This document shows, piece by piece, positions 1-6,805 of a DNA stretch of 16,902 nucleotides (position 1 is the stretch's first letter; the number at the start of each line of letters is the position of its first letter). This DNA is from Bacteroidales bacterium UBA5072 (lineage in GTDB: Bacteria; Bacteroidota; Bacteroidia; Bacteroidales; UBA10428). The stretch is from contig DIAS01000048.1 in assembly GCA_002415855.1 (NCBI GenBank), positions 1-16,902 on the forward strand, written 5' to 3'. A program made the position numbers and the translations under genes. The notes beneath the pieces were generated by a model. It was given only the letters and a program-made list of their open reading frames with translations. It was not told where the DNA came from and did no database searches.

Positions 1-410
1 TTTGACTTTTAGTCAAAGTAATACCTCTGGTATATATTTTTCTATCTTCTTCTTCAAAGATGTTCATACTGCAAAAAGAAGAACAATGTGCACAACTGAT
101 TATCATAGGAAGAAAAGACTTAATAAAAGAGTATAAACTAGGGAAAGATCAAGTTAAATAACCGAACGGTTTTTTGATAGCTAAAAAGGGGAGGAAGATC
201 CAGTGCTTTGATAGCCAATAATCCTTTTGATCTTATTTGGTGGATGATTACTAAAAACTTCATGGAATATTACAGGAAGTCGTAATTCCAATAAATCTGA
301 TTATTCCTGGTTGCTACTCCGACAAAAAATCCGATTCTCAAAATTGAAAAGTTGCAACACACACCTTCAAATTTCAGATACCTCTCATCTTTTGAATTAG
401 TGAGGGTTTC
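1..410. other. Intergenic region without a supported gene
   Basis: No reading frame here has a recognisable product. The visible structure is minor. A short inverted repeat (TTTGACT, 3-nt loop, AGTCAAA) lies at 1-17. A 5-bp hairpin (ATACC/GGTAT) followed by an AT-rich run lies at about 22-42. A weak AACC/GGTT hairpin followed by six T residues lies at about 161-176. Either hairpin could be the end of a plus-strand transcript entering from outside the window, but both are too weak to call as terminators. Confidence 0.5.
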
Positions 411-417
411 AGAGCGC

Positions 418-454
418 CATAAAAAGAAACAAGAGGTCGATTTTGACCTCTTGT
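418..454 (-). terminator. Rho-independent terminator ending the tRNA-Leu / GIY-YIG unit
   Basis: There is a perfect 10-bp stem (ACAAGAGGTC at 429-438, GACCTCTTGT at 445-454) with a 6-nt loop. Read on the minus strand, the stem is followed immediately by a T-rich run (TTCTTTTT). There is no T tract on the plus-strand side, so it works only for minus-strand transcription. It lies just downstream of the broken tRNA-Leu 3' copy. It may be the original terminator of the tRNA-Leu gene, now separated from it by the inserted GIY-YIG unit; that last point is inference. Confidence 0.75.
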
Positions 455-462
455 CCCGTTGG

Positions 463-526
463 GTACCCGAAGCGGGACTTCCTGCCCGACCGAATGACTC
501 GGTCGTTCGGGCGGGGAACCCGCACA
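463..526 (-). repeat. Broken second copy of the tRNA-Leu 3' end
   Basis: Positions 463-480 and 516-526 are together identical to the 29 bases at 809-837, which are the T-arm and 3' acceptor half of the neighbouring tRNA-Leu. The copy is split in its T-loop by a 35-bp insertion at 481-515. It has no 5' half, D-arm or anticodon arm, so it cannot be a functional tRNA. With the intact tRNA-Leu it forms a direct repeat that brackets the GIY-YIG gene, as expected when a small element inserts at a tRNA 3' end and duplicates it. Confidence 0.8.
481..515. repeat. 35-bp hairpin (REP-like) insertion in the tRNA-Leu fragment
   Basis: The 35 bases that interrupt the tRNA-Leu 3' copy fold end to end. An outer 6-bp stem pairs 481-486 with 510-515 (one T-G pair). 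A 4-nt bulge (TTCG, 506-509) separates it from an inner 7-bp stem (CGACCGA at 487-493, TCGGTCG at 499-505) with a 5-nt loop. The hairpin limits coincide exactly with the limits of the insertion relative to 809-837. Its size and shape resemble small palindromic repeats scattered through bacterial genomes. Only one copy is visible in this window. Confidence 0.7.
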
Positions 527-531
527 AGTGG

Positions 532-771
532 CTAAATATTTAATGTTTTAATAAATCTTCTACCTGCAGCTGATTTTAAATACCTTTCACGTTCTAATGC
601 CATGTCACGCGTATCAAAAACTTCATAGTAAACTAACTCCCAAGGAGCCTTCCTGGAAGTAAAATCTGACTTTCCGCCATTATGTTGTTTTAAGCGAAGT
701 TCGAGATTTTCAGTTTGACCTTTGTAAAAGGAACCGTCTATCTTGCTTTTTAAGATATAACAGTAAAACAT
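532..771 (-). CDS. Small GIY-YIG endonuclease-family protein
   Basis: The 79-residue protein is a single GIY-YIG nuclease domain of the short, standalone type. The GIY strand is FYCYILKS (residues 2-9). The YIG element is present as FYKG (15-18), and the likely catalytic arginine is R26 in LELRLKQHN. The likely metal-binding glutamate is E62 in the ALERERYLKS segment. The start at 771 gives the usual beginning of the family. An alternative ATG at 783 adds four residues, and reading further upstream runs into tRNA-Leu. The gene lies between the intact tRNA-Leu and a duplicated tRNA-Leu 3' end, and the terminator at 418-454 closes the unit. The precise biological role of these short family members is generally unknown. 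DNA cleavage is inferred from the domain, and the setting suggests a selfish or tRNA-associated insert. Confidence 0.85.
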   Translation of the reverse strand: MFYCYILKSKIDGSFYKGQTENLELRLKQHNGGKSDFTSRKAPWELVYYEVFDTRDMALERERYLKSAAGRRFIKTLNI

Positions 772-809
772 TTCGCATAACATGAAGGCAACTATTAAAA
801 CTAGTTTTG

Positions 810-895
810 TACCCGAAGCGGGACTTGAACCCGCACAGCCATTACTGGCCACAGGATTTTAAGTCCTGCGTGTCTACCAATTCCACCATTCGGGC
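810..895 (-). tRNA. tRNA-Leu (UAA anticodon)
   Basis: Read on the minus strand from 895, the 86-nt cloverleaf has acceptor GCCCGAA paired with TTCGGGT. This includes the G1-U72 pair that is also found in the E. coli tRNA-Leu(UAA). The anticodon loop CTTAAAA gives anticodon UAA. A long variable arm typical of class II tRNAs follows, then T-arm GCGGGTTCAAGTCCCGC and discriminator A at 810. CCA is not encoded. The 3' 29 bases recur in broken form at 463-526. Confidence 0.96.
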
Positions 896-902
896 GACTA
901 AG

Positions 903-930
903 GTGTGAGTTTGGGTGTGGGTGTGGGTGA
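903..930. repeat. GT-rich hexamer tract between the two tRNA genes
   Basis: The segment contains GGGTGT twice followed by GGGTGA (913-930), preceded by related GTGTGAG sequence. It lies in the 110-bp gap between the tRNA-Gly terminator and tRNA-Leu. No promoter is obvious in this gap, although tRNA-Leu must be transcribed from it or by read-through. Confidence 0.5.
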
Positions 931-967
931 GAAGGAGCAAGGTTATAGCGTGTGAGTATTTGTACCG

Positions 968-1000
968 AAAAAAAAAGGGCATCGAAAATAATCGGCCCTT
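968..1000 (-). terminator. Rho-independent terminator after tRNA-Gly
   Basis: On the minus strand a 6-bp stem (AAGGGC/GCCCTT, plus-strand positions 995-1000 and 975-980) with a 14-nt loop runs directly into a run of nine to ten T residues. It begins seven bases after the tRNA-Gly 3' end. It suggests that tRNA-Gly and tRNA-Leu are not simply one transcript, or that tRNA-Leu depends on partial read-through. Confidence 0.7.
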
Positions 1001-1006
1001 AATTGG

Positions 1007-1079
<73 letters not shown>

Positions 1080-1096
1080 AATAATTCTTTATCCAA

Positions 1097-1129
1097 GAAC
1101 TATATCCACTTTGTGTTTGGCACCTCAAA
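1097..1129 (-). promoter_or_regulatory. Possible Bacteroidota-type promoter for tRNA-Gly
   Basis: The minus strand has TTTG (plus positions 1126-1129), a 21-nt spacer, then TATAGTTC (1097-1104). This is a partial match to the TAnnTTTG element. It would place transcription initiation roughly 10-15 nt before the tRNA 5' end. The spacing fits well but the second element is imperfect. Confidence 0.4.
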
Positions 1130-1281
1130 TGGTGGTGCAAAATTAAACTAGTTTTTTATTTGTGCAAATAAATTATCGCTGAATTTTGGTGCTTCAACTC
1201 CCACAATGGCTGCCCGGGCTGTGTGACGACCGGATTCCTTGAGGGGACATTTTATTATTACCTAAAAAAATGTAAAATAAA

Positions 1282-1312
1282 TTTGACATTAAGTAAAATA
1301 TATTTATCTTTG
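1282..1312 (+). promoter_or_regulatory. Bacteroidota-type promoter of the membrane protein / XRE / aminotransferase genes
   Basis: TTTG at 1282-1285, exactly 19 nt, then TATCTTTG at 1305-1312. This is a full match to the phylum's TTTG / TAnnTTTG promoter. The first box also lies within TTTGACA, which would suit a classical -35. The predicted start near 1318-1320 leaves a leader of about 35 nt to the ATG at 1353. It is the best promoter in the window. Confidence 0.7.
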
Positions 1313-1352
1313 TATCCAATATATTATACAAAATGTAACAATAATCATACAA

Positions 1353-1811
1353 ATGAAGGAAAATACGTACAGCAGGGAAAAGCAGATTCTTGTTTCTTTG
1401 ATCACCTCCGTTGTAATCCTGGGATGCTATGCCTTATATGTATATCACAGGTACATTTCAGTTAATCCGGGTATCATCAATGATTTAAAATTCTGGGGGA
1501 AAGCATTTCTGGTCCTGATCCCGTTGTCAATACTCGCACAAATCATCATCCATATTGTGTTTGCCATCATCAACAAGATTGTAACCAATGAGGACATACC
1601 TGTCCTCAGCGATGAACGTGATAAACTGATCGAACTGAAAACTATAAGGTTATCGCACTGGATCTTCATCGGCGGCTTCCTGCTCGCCATGGGATCGCAG
1701 GCTGCAGGTATGGAGCCCTGGATCATGTTCTTAACACTTATTTTATCAGGATTCACAGCTACCATTGTTTCAGAAATTGCCAGGATCATCTTCTACAGGA
1801 AAGGGTTCTAA
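1353..1811 (+). CDS. Small four-helix membrane protein paired with an XRE regulator
   Basis: This 152-residue integral membrane protein has four predicted helices at roughly residues 11-31, 48-74, 102-117 and 122-146. Between helices 2 and 3 lies a charged loop with the motif DERDKLIELK (87-96). DERD-type loops of this kind occur in small membrane proteins of the DUF2178 type, which are often encoded next to a small Cro/CI-family regulator. That is the arrangement here, since the regulator gene starts one base after this stop. The family name is a tentative match from pattern memory. The biochemical role is unknown; a sensor or modulator partner of the regulator is an inference from linkage. 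Confidence 0.8.
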   Translation: MKENTYSREKQILVSLITSVVILGCYALYVYHRYISVNPGIINDLKFWGKAFLVLIPLSILAQIIIHIVFAIINKIVTNEDIPVLSDERDKLIELKTIRLSHWIFIGGFLLAMGSQAAGMEPWIMFLTLILSGFTATIVSEIARIIFYRKGF

Positions 1812-1812
1812 G

Positions 1813-2046
1813 ATGAGCAGGTGTTTAATCAGTAATAACATTCGCAAACTGCGGTTCTATACTCATGAAATGACACAGCAGGAGCTGGCTGACAGAACCG
1901 GCGTGACACGACAAACGATCATCGCTATAGAAAACGGGAAATATTCCCCCACACTGGACCTGGCATTTCGAATTGCACGTGTTTTCAACACCCAGCTCGA
2001 AGAAGTATTCTCCTATATGCCAGAGCAGAATCCCGATAAAGAATAA
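1813..2046 (+). CDS. XRE/Cro-CI family transcriptional regulator (YozG-like)
   Basis: The 77-residue protein is almost entirely one helix-turn-helix domain. It opens NNIRKLRFYTHEMTQQELA, and the HTH spans about residues 21-46, with recognition-helix sequence TRQTIIAIENGKYSP. The rest is the typical LAFRIARVFNTQLEEVF packing segment. These features match the short regulators often paired with small membrane proteins. The start at 1813 is chosen because it lies one base after the stop of the preceding gene and gives a standard N-terminus. A longer in-frame reading would overlap the membrane protein. It probably binds its own promoter near 1282-1320, but no operator is evident from sequence alone. 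The next gene begins 28 bases downstream on the same strand. Confidence 0.9.
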   Translation: MSRCLISNNIRKLRFYTHEMTQQELADRTGVTRQTIIAIENGKYSPTLDLAFRIARVFNTQLEEVFSYMPEQNPDKE

Positions 2047-2074
2047 GAGTAATCGTATACCATAAGATAAGTTT

Positions 2075-4009
2075 ATGAAAGCTAAAGAAATGACAGCAGC
2101 CTTGGCTGAACTTGAAAAAGGGATCTATGCTTCGCTGGAGACCTATTCCAACGTGCACCGGGGAAGTGGGCACAATTCAATGGTAACCACACATTTATAT
2201 GAGAAAGCCAGGGAGTATGTCCTTGAATACCTGAGGCTGCACAAAGATAAATATGTGGTTATCTTTTGCACACCCAGGAGGGCAGAAGCCCTCAAAGCGC
2301 TGCTAAAGCCTGACAGCTATCGTTGCGTGTCAAGCAGGGAGATTGGCCTGGCAATCGGTGTACGAGCATTGGCAGTCCACCGGAAAGCCCTTCCCCGGGG
2401 CATTCCTTTCCAGACCGGAGGCGGGACAGCCAGACTTGTCTCACCAGGGTGGGTAATCTGGGCCGCTGCCCCTGACAGGTTCGAGGCAGGTACACCGGCC
2501 ATCATGAACATCATTGCCTTTGCCAGGGCACTGCAGCTGATCCGCCATTCCGGAGCTGATGTTTTCAGGGATGAGACCGCACGAAGTCAGACCGCTGTTG
2601 AAATCCTTTACCGCGACGCTCTTGAGGCTTTCACCGGTAAAAAGCTACTGGAAGAACTGAGAATGACCCAAATAGGTAGAAATGCCCTTGTCCCTACCAT
2701 GGGAGGTCCCAGGCGCTATATTAACCTGGACAATGGAGCCAGCACTCCCACATTCACACCGGTATGGAATGCTGTATGCCAGACGTGGCGGCAATCCGGA
2801 CAAGTACAGCAAGAGATCATCCGCGAGGTCAGATCTATTTGTGGCACAGTGCTGGGTGCACCTCTTACGGCCTATGATGTGATCTTTACGTCCAACACCA
2901 CCGAAGCTATCAATATGGCAGCTGAGAGTTTTGGCAGAGAAACAGAACAAGGTATTGAACCGGTAGTTCTCAACACATTTTTAGAGCACAATTCAAATGA
3001 TCTTCCCTGGCGCATGGTGCCAAACCTTTCACTGATCCGGTTACAGGTGGATACGGAAGGGTTTGTGGACCTGGAAGAGCTTAGCACAATTCTAAATGCA
3101 TATAACCGGATAGGCCAACATGGGAAGAAGCGTATCAGGCTTGTGGCATTGTGCGGAGCTTCGAATGTCCTGGGCGTTTACAACAATATTGCAGAGATCA
3201 GTAAGATCGTTCACTTTTACGGGGCACGTTTACTGGTAGACGCTGCACAATGGGTGGCTCACCGCAAGGTTGAGACGGAACAAAATGGGATTGATTACCT
3301 GGCCTTCTCAGGCCATAAGGTATATGCACCCTTTGGCTGTGGCGTGCTGCTGGTCAGAAAGGGACTGCTCAATTTTAGTGCTGCAGAAACGGAACTGATA
3401 CAATCTTCCGGTGAGGAAAATGTCGTGGGCATCGCTGCCCTGGGCAAGGCACTTATTCTCTTACAGCGGATCGGACTGGACCTGATCATGGAAGAAGAAC
3501 AAGCTCTGACCGCCAGGGTATTACGTGGTATGGCGGGTATTGAGGGTCTCAGGATATACGGATTAAAGGATCCGGAATCCTCCAGGTTTGCCCAGAAAGG
3601 AGGAGTCATTGTCTTTGCCCTGAAAAACTTCCTCCCCAGCAAGGTCGCCAATGATCTGGCCGTGCAGGGAGGTATCGGCGTACGCTCAGGCTGTCACTGC
3701 GCTCACATGCTGGTCAAGCGTTTGCTCCATGTTCCCCGGTTCTTCGAGCAATTTCAGGGCCTGCTTCTGAGGCTGTTTCCCAGGCTGAATTTACCGGGCA
3801 TCGTCCGTGTGAGCCTGGGTATAGGGAACAGCGAGGATGATGTCGATATGCTGATCCGGGTACTGGGCAAAATCTCCAGCAGGAATCAGGGTAAGGCAGA
3901 TGAACGCAATGATTCAGGTGATTCCGGGAAGCATGATGGGTCACAACGGGACGTCAGACAACGGATAAGCGATTTTGTATTGGCTGCAGATCAAAGAGTT
4001 TATGTTTGA
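2075..4009 (+). CDS. Class V aminotransferase / cysteine desulfurase-like protein with degenerate N-terminal repeat
   Basis: This is a 644-residue PLP-dependent enzyme of the aminotransferase class V (NifS/SufS) fold, where typical members have about 400 residues. Residues 216-610 form a full copy: INLDNGASTP (216-225), SNTTEAIN (273-280), EHNSNDLPWR (304-313), cofactor-contacting D389 in VDAAQ, and PLP lysine K415 in FSGHK. RSGCHCAH (537-544) places C542 where SufS has its catalytic cysteine. Residues 20-160 also resemble SufS (YSNVHRGSG at 24-32, a GGG loop at 115-117, DRFEAGTP at 134-141) but lack the central PLP domain and lysine. The polar segment near 612-630 is followed by an RVYV end. 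Cysteine desulfuration or selenocysteine lysis is possible, but the substrate is unknown and no suf genes are adjacent. It may share the promoter at 1282-1312. Confidence 0.85.
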   Translation: MKAKEMTAALAELEKGIYASLETYSNVHRGSGHNSMVTTHLYEKAREYVLEYLRLHKDKYVVIFCTPRRAEALKALLKPDSYRCVSSREIGLAIGVRALAVHRKALPRGIPFQTGGGTARLVSPGWVIWAAAPDRFEAGTPAIMNIIAFARALQLIRHSGADVFRDETARSQTAVEILYRDALEAFTGKKLLEELRMTQIGRNALVPTMGGPRRYINLDNGASTPTFTPVWNAVCQTWRQSGQVQQEIIREVRSICGTVLGAPLTAYDVIFTSNTTEAINMAAESFGRETEQGIEPVVLNTFLEHNSNDLPWRMVPNLSLIRLQVDTEGFVDLEELSTILNAYNRIGQHGKKRIRLVALCGASNVLGVYNNIAEISKIVHFYGARLLVDAAQWVAHRKVETEQNGIDYLAFSGHKVYAPFGCGVLLVRKGLLNFSAAETELIQSSGEENVVGIAALGKALILLQRIGLDLIMEEEQALTARVLRGMAGIEGLRIYGLKDPESSRFAQKGGVIVFALKNFLPSKVANDLAVQGGIGVRSGCHCAHMLVKRLLHVPRFFEQFQGLLLRLFPRLNLPGIVRVSLGIGNSEDDVDMLIRVLGKISSRNQGKADERNDSGDSGKHDGSQRDVRQRISDFVLAADQRVYV

Positions 4010-4014
4010 CACTT

Positions 4015-4072
4015 CGACTCCGCTCAGTGTAGCAACCGACTCCGCTCAGTGTAGCAACCGACTCCGCTCAGT
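4015..4072. repeat. 22-bp tandem direct repeat (2.6 copies)
   Basis: CGACTCCGCTCAGTGTAGCA plus AC forms a 22-bp unit present at 4015-4036 and 4037-4058, with a 14-base partial copy at 4059-4072. The copies are identical. The array fills the gap between the stop of the aminotransferase and the stop of convergent mutS. The core TTCGACTCCGCTCAG resembles intergenic repeats common in Bacteroidota and other bacteria. No conventional terminator is visible between the two genes. Confidence 0.85.
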
Positions 4073-4086
4073 AAGGATGCATCCGG

Positions 4087-6669
4087 TCACTTCAACCCGA
4101 TCATCTTCTTGATCTCATTCAGCTTGTTCAGCGCCTCAATCGGCGTGAGATTGTTGATGTCGATATGCTTGATTTCGTCCCTGATCTGTTTTAGTACAGG
4201 GTCGTCGAGCTGAAAAAAGCTAAGCTGCAATCCTTCACGTTTCTCCGCCAGGTCCGCAATGGGTCTGGCAAGGTTTTCACCGGCCTGGGCTCCTTCGAGT
4301 TCAGCAAGGACCTCATGGGCCCTTCCGACCAGGCTTTTCGGCATGCCTGCCATACGGGCCACATGGATGCCAAAACTATGTTCGCTGCCGCCCCTTAGGA
4401 GCTTGCGCAGAAAGATTACACGGTCATCCAGTTCCTTAATGGAGATATGGTAGTTCCTGACCCTTTCGAAAGAGCTTTCCATGGCATTCAGCTCATGGTA
4501 GTGGGTAGCGAACATGGTCTTGGGTCTGAATTTGGGATGCTCGTGCAGAAACTCAACCATGGCCCAGGCAATGGATATGCCATCGTAAGTGCTGGTGCCC
4601 CTTCCTATTTCGTCGAGCAGGATCAGGCTTCGCCCTGAAAGATTATTGAGGATGCTGGCCGTTTCCGTCATTTCCACCATGAACGTCGATTCTCCCATGG
4701 AGATATTATCGGATGCGCCCACCCGGGTGAAGATCTTGTCGACATACCCGATATCGGCACCGGCGGCAGGGACATAACTGCCCATCTGGGCCATCAACAC
4801 GATCAGGGCAGTCTGGCGGAGCAAGGCAGACTTTCCCGACATGTTGGGGCCGGTAAGAATGATGATCTGCTGTTCACTGGTGTCGAGCACCACATCATTG
4901 GGAATATAGGGTTCGGTAACCGGTAGTTGCTTCTCAATAACCGGGTGGCGGCCCTGCGTGATCGATATTCGGTCAGAATCGTTGACGACCGGCCGCACAT
5001 ACTTGTTCTCCACACCACAGCGCGCAAAGGATAAAAGGCAATCGAGCTGCGCTGCCAGGGAAGCATTCAGCTGAACAGGAGCAGTGTATTCGGCTATCGC
5101 AAGCACAAGCTCATTGAAGAGCTGGGTTTCAAGTTCCAGAATTTTTTCTTCAGCTCCAAGGATCTTCGATTCATATTCCTTCAGCTCTTCGGTTATATAC
5201 CTTTCGGCGTTAACCAGTGTCTGTTTCCTGATCCAGTCAACCGGGACCTTTTCCTTATGGGTATTCCGGACCTCTATGTAGTAACCAAAGACATTGTTAA
5301 AGGATACTTTGAGCGAAGTAATTCCGGTGCGCTCTATTTCGCGTTGCTGCATCTGCAACAGGTAATCCTTACCGGAATGGAGCAAAGACCTTAGCTCATC
5401 AAGTTCTTCGGAAACGCCGGGGGATATGATGTTTCCACGGGTGATGAGTACCGGTGCATCGGATTGCAGTTCCCTTTCAATGCGTTCGCAGATCAGCTGA
5501 CAGGGATTCAGCTGTTCCCCGATACGCTGCAACATGGGCTGATCAGCCTGCCTGCATATTTCCTTAACGGGATTCAGGACACTCAGGGCCAGCCTGAGCT
5601 GAACAACCTCACGTGGTGAGATCCGGCCTACGGCCACCCGGGATATCAGCCGCTCCAGGTCACCGATACGGGAAATGTGCTCCTCAAGAGCTGCCCGCAT
5701 GTCTTCCTGTTTAATCATGTAACCAACAGCATCCAATCTTTCATTTACCGGTTTGATATCTTTCAGCGGCATGGCTACCCATCGCTTCATCAGCCTGGCA
5801 CCCATGGGCGAAATGGTACGGTCGATGATATCGATAAAAGCCCGGCCTCCTTCAAAAATAGGATGAAAAAGTTCGAGGTTTCGAATGGTAAACCTGTCGA
5901 GCCATACGTAGTGATCCTCCTGTATCCGTGACAGGGTTAATATATGCTTTACCTGCCGGTGTTCGGTGAGATCGAGGTACCTGAGGATGGCACCCGCCGC
6001 AATGATACCCAATCGTAAGTTCCCGACACCGAATCCTTTGAGCGAAGAAGTTTCAAAATGCTTCAGCAATTTATCCGTTGCTGTTTCCTCAGTAAAGATC
6101 CAGTCATCGAGTTTGTAAGTACAAAAACGGGTCCCGAAAAGATCCTGATATTGAGCATGCTTTCCTCGTTCATACAAAACCTCCTTCGGCGAGAAGTTAT
6201 GCAGCAACTTGTCGGCATATTCAAAACTGCCCTCGGCTGTCAGAAACTCTCCGGTAGAAATGTCCAGGAAAGCAATTCCGGCAGCATTCTTTTCCAGGTG
6301 AAGGCAGGCAAGAAAATTATTTTCCCTGTGCTCCAGCACATTCTCATTCAATGCAATACCTGGGGTCACCAGTTCCGTAATACCACGCTTGACAATCTTT
6401 TTGGTCAGCCTGGGATCCTCCAGCTGCTCGCAAATGGCAACACGCTGACCGGCCCTGACCAGTTTGGGCAGGTAGGTGTCAATGGCATGATAAGGGAACC
6501 CGGCTAACTCAACAAACGAGGCGGAACCATTGGCCCTTCGTGTGAGCGTAATACCCAGAATTTCAGATGCCTTTACAGCATCTTCACCAAAGGTCTCGTA
6601 AAAATCTCCTACCCTGAACAACAAAATTGCGTCAGGATGCTTGGCTTTGATTCCGGCATACTGCTTCAT
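4087..6669 (-). CDS. mutS: DNA mismatch repair ATPase MutS
   Basis: This is a full-length MutS of 860 residues from the chosen start (E. coli MutS has 853). It binds base mismatches and small loops and starts methyl-independent repair with MutL. The mismatch-reading Phe-x-Glu motif is GDFYETF (F23, E25). Connector, lever and clamp regions fill the middle. The ATPase carries Walker A GPNMSGKS (about 607-614), Walker B LILLDEIGRGTSTYDG (about 681-696) and the THYHE segment. The start at 6669 is the only ATG near the conserved KQYAGIKAKHPDAILL sequence. The frame stays open upstream through an 8-bp repeat, where a TTG at 6768 would add 33 atypical residues (for example HICTFAYWQ). Homologues often have about 10-15 residues before KQY, so a non-ATG start between these points is possible. 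Confidence 0.97.
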   Translation of the reverse strand: MKQYAGIKAKHPDAILLFRVGDFYETFGEDAVKASEILGITLTRRANGSASFVELAGFPYHAIDTYLPKLVRAGQRVAICEQLEDPRLTKKIVKRGITELVTPGIALNENVLEHRENNFLACLHLEKNAAGIAFLDISTGEFLTAEGSFEYADKLLHNFSPKEVLYERGKHAQYQDLFGTRFCTYKLDDWIFTEETATDKLLKHFETSSLKGFGVGNLRLGIIAAGAILRYLDLTEHRQVKHILTLSRIQEDHYVWLDRFTIRNLELFHPIFEGGRAFIDIIDRTISPMGARLMKRWVAMPLKDIKPVNERLDAVGYMIKQEDMRAALEEHISRIGDLERLISRVAVGRISPREVVQLRLALSVLNPVKEICRQADQPMLQRIGEQLNPCQLICERIERELQSDAPVLITRGNIISPGVSEELDELRSLLHSGKDYLLQMQQREIERTGITSLKVSFNNVFGYYIEVRNTHKEKVPVDWIRKQTLVNAERYITEELKEYESKILGAEEKILELETQLFNELVLAIAEYTAPVQLNASLAAQLDCLLSFARCGVENKYVRPVVNDSDRISITQGRHPVIEKQLPVTEPYIPNDVVLDTSEQQIIILTGPNMSGKSALLRQTALIVLMAQMGSYVPAAGADIGYVDKIFTRVGASDNISMGESTFMVEMTETASILNNLSGRSLILLDEIGRGTSTYDGISIAWAMVEFLHEHPKFRPKTMFATHYHELNAMESSFERVRNYHISIKELDDRVIFLRKLLRGGSEHSFGIHVARMAGMPKSLVGRAHEVLAELEGAQAGENLARPIADLAEKREGLQLSFFQLDDPVLKQIRDEIKHIDINNLTPIEALNKLNEIKKMIGLK

Positions 6670-6723
6670 CAAAGGGGTGTCTATAATATTTTCTTCTTTC
6701 AGCGGAACAAAATTTAATGTGTA

Positions 6724-6753
6724 TAAAAATAGTTCAATTTGCCAATATGCAAA
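6724..6753 (-). promoter_or_regulatory. Possible mutS promoter overlapping the octamer repeat
   Basis: On the minus strand, TTTG (plus 6750-6753) is followed after 18 nt by TATTTTTA (6724-6731), a near match to TAnnTTTG. The TTTG is supplied by the first unit of the 8-bp repeat array, and every other unit adds another TTTG in 8-bp steps. Initiation would fall about 50 nt before the ATG at 6669. Confidence 0.35.
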
Positions 6754-6785
6754 TGTGCAAATGTGCAAATGTGCAAATGTGCAAA
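6748..6785. repeat. 8-bp tandem repeat (TGCAAATG, 4.75 copies) between mutS and a methyltransferase gene
   Basis: TGCAAATG repeats without error at 6748, 6756, 6764 and 6772, with a final TGCAAA at 6780-6785. It occupies the divergent promoter region between mutS (minus) and the methyltransferase (plus, ATG 6822). Arrays of short identical units are prone to slippage. A change by one unit would alter promoter spacing and would shift the frame of any MutS translation begun inside the array. Confidence 0.95.
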
Positions 6786-6797
6786 GGGGGAATTTAT

Positions 6798-6805
6798 TAC
6801 TTTTG
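6798..6805 (+). promoter_or_regulatory. Possible -7 element for the methyltransferase gene
   Basis: TACTTTTG matches TAnnTTTG and lies 16 bases before the ATG at 6822, giving a very short leader. No TTTG box exists 19-21 nt upstream on this strand, so this is a half-match only. Confidence 0.3.

Noticed and set aside
270..543. Two overlapping short open frames on opposite strands
   Set aside because: They run through a terminator hairpin and the broken tRNA-Leu fragment; the AGSPASGT-type residues are simply translated tRNA sequence.
772..852. Extended N-terminus for the GIY-YIG protein
   Set aside because: The extra 27 codons read into the tRNA-Leu 3' end, and the conserved domain begins at the ATG at 771.
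1201..1281. Possible terminator or riboswitch before the membrane protein gene
   Set aside because: No convincing stem-loop or conserved core is visible, and the promoter at 1282-1312 leaves too short a leader for a riboswitch.
6670..6768. MutS start at TTG 6768
   Set aside because: The added 33 residues include repeat-encoded sequence and do not resemble MutS N-termini. Kept only as a hypothesis in the octamer-repeat finding.
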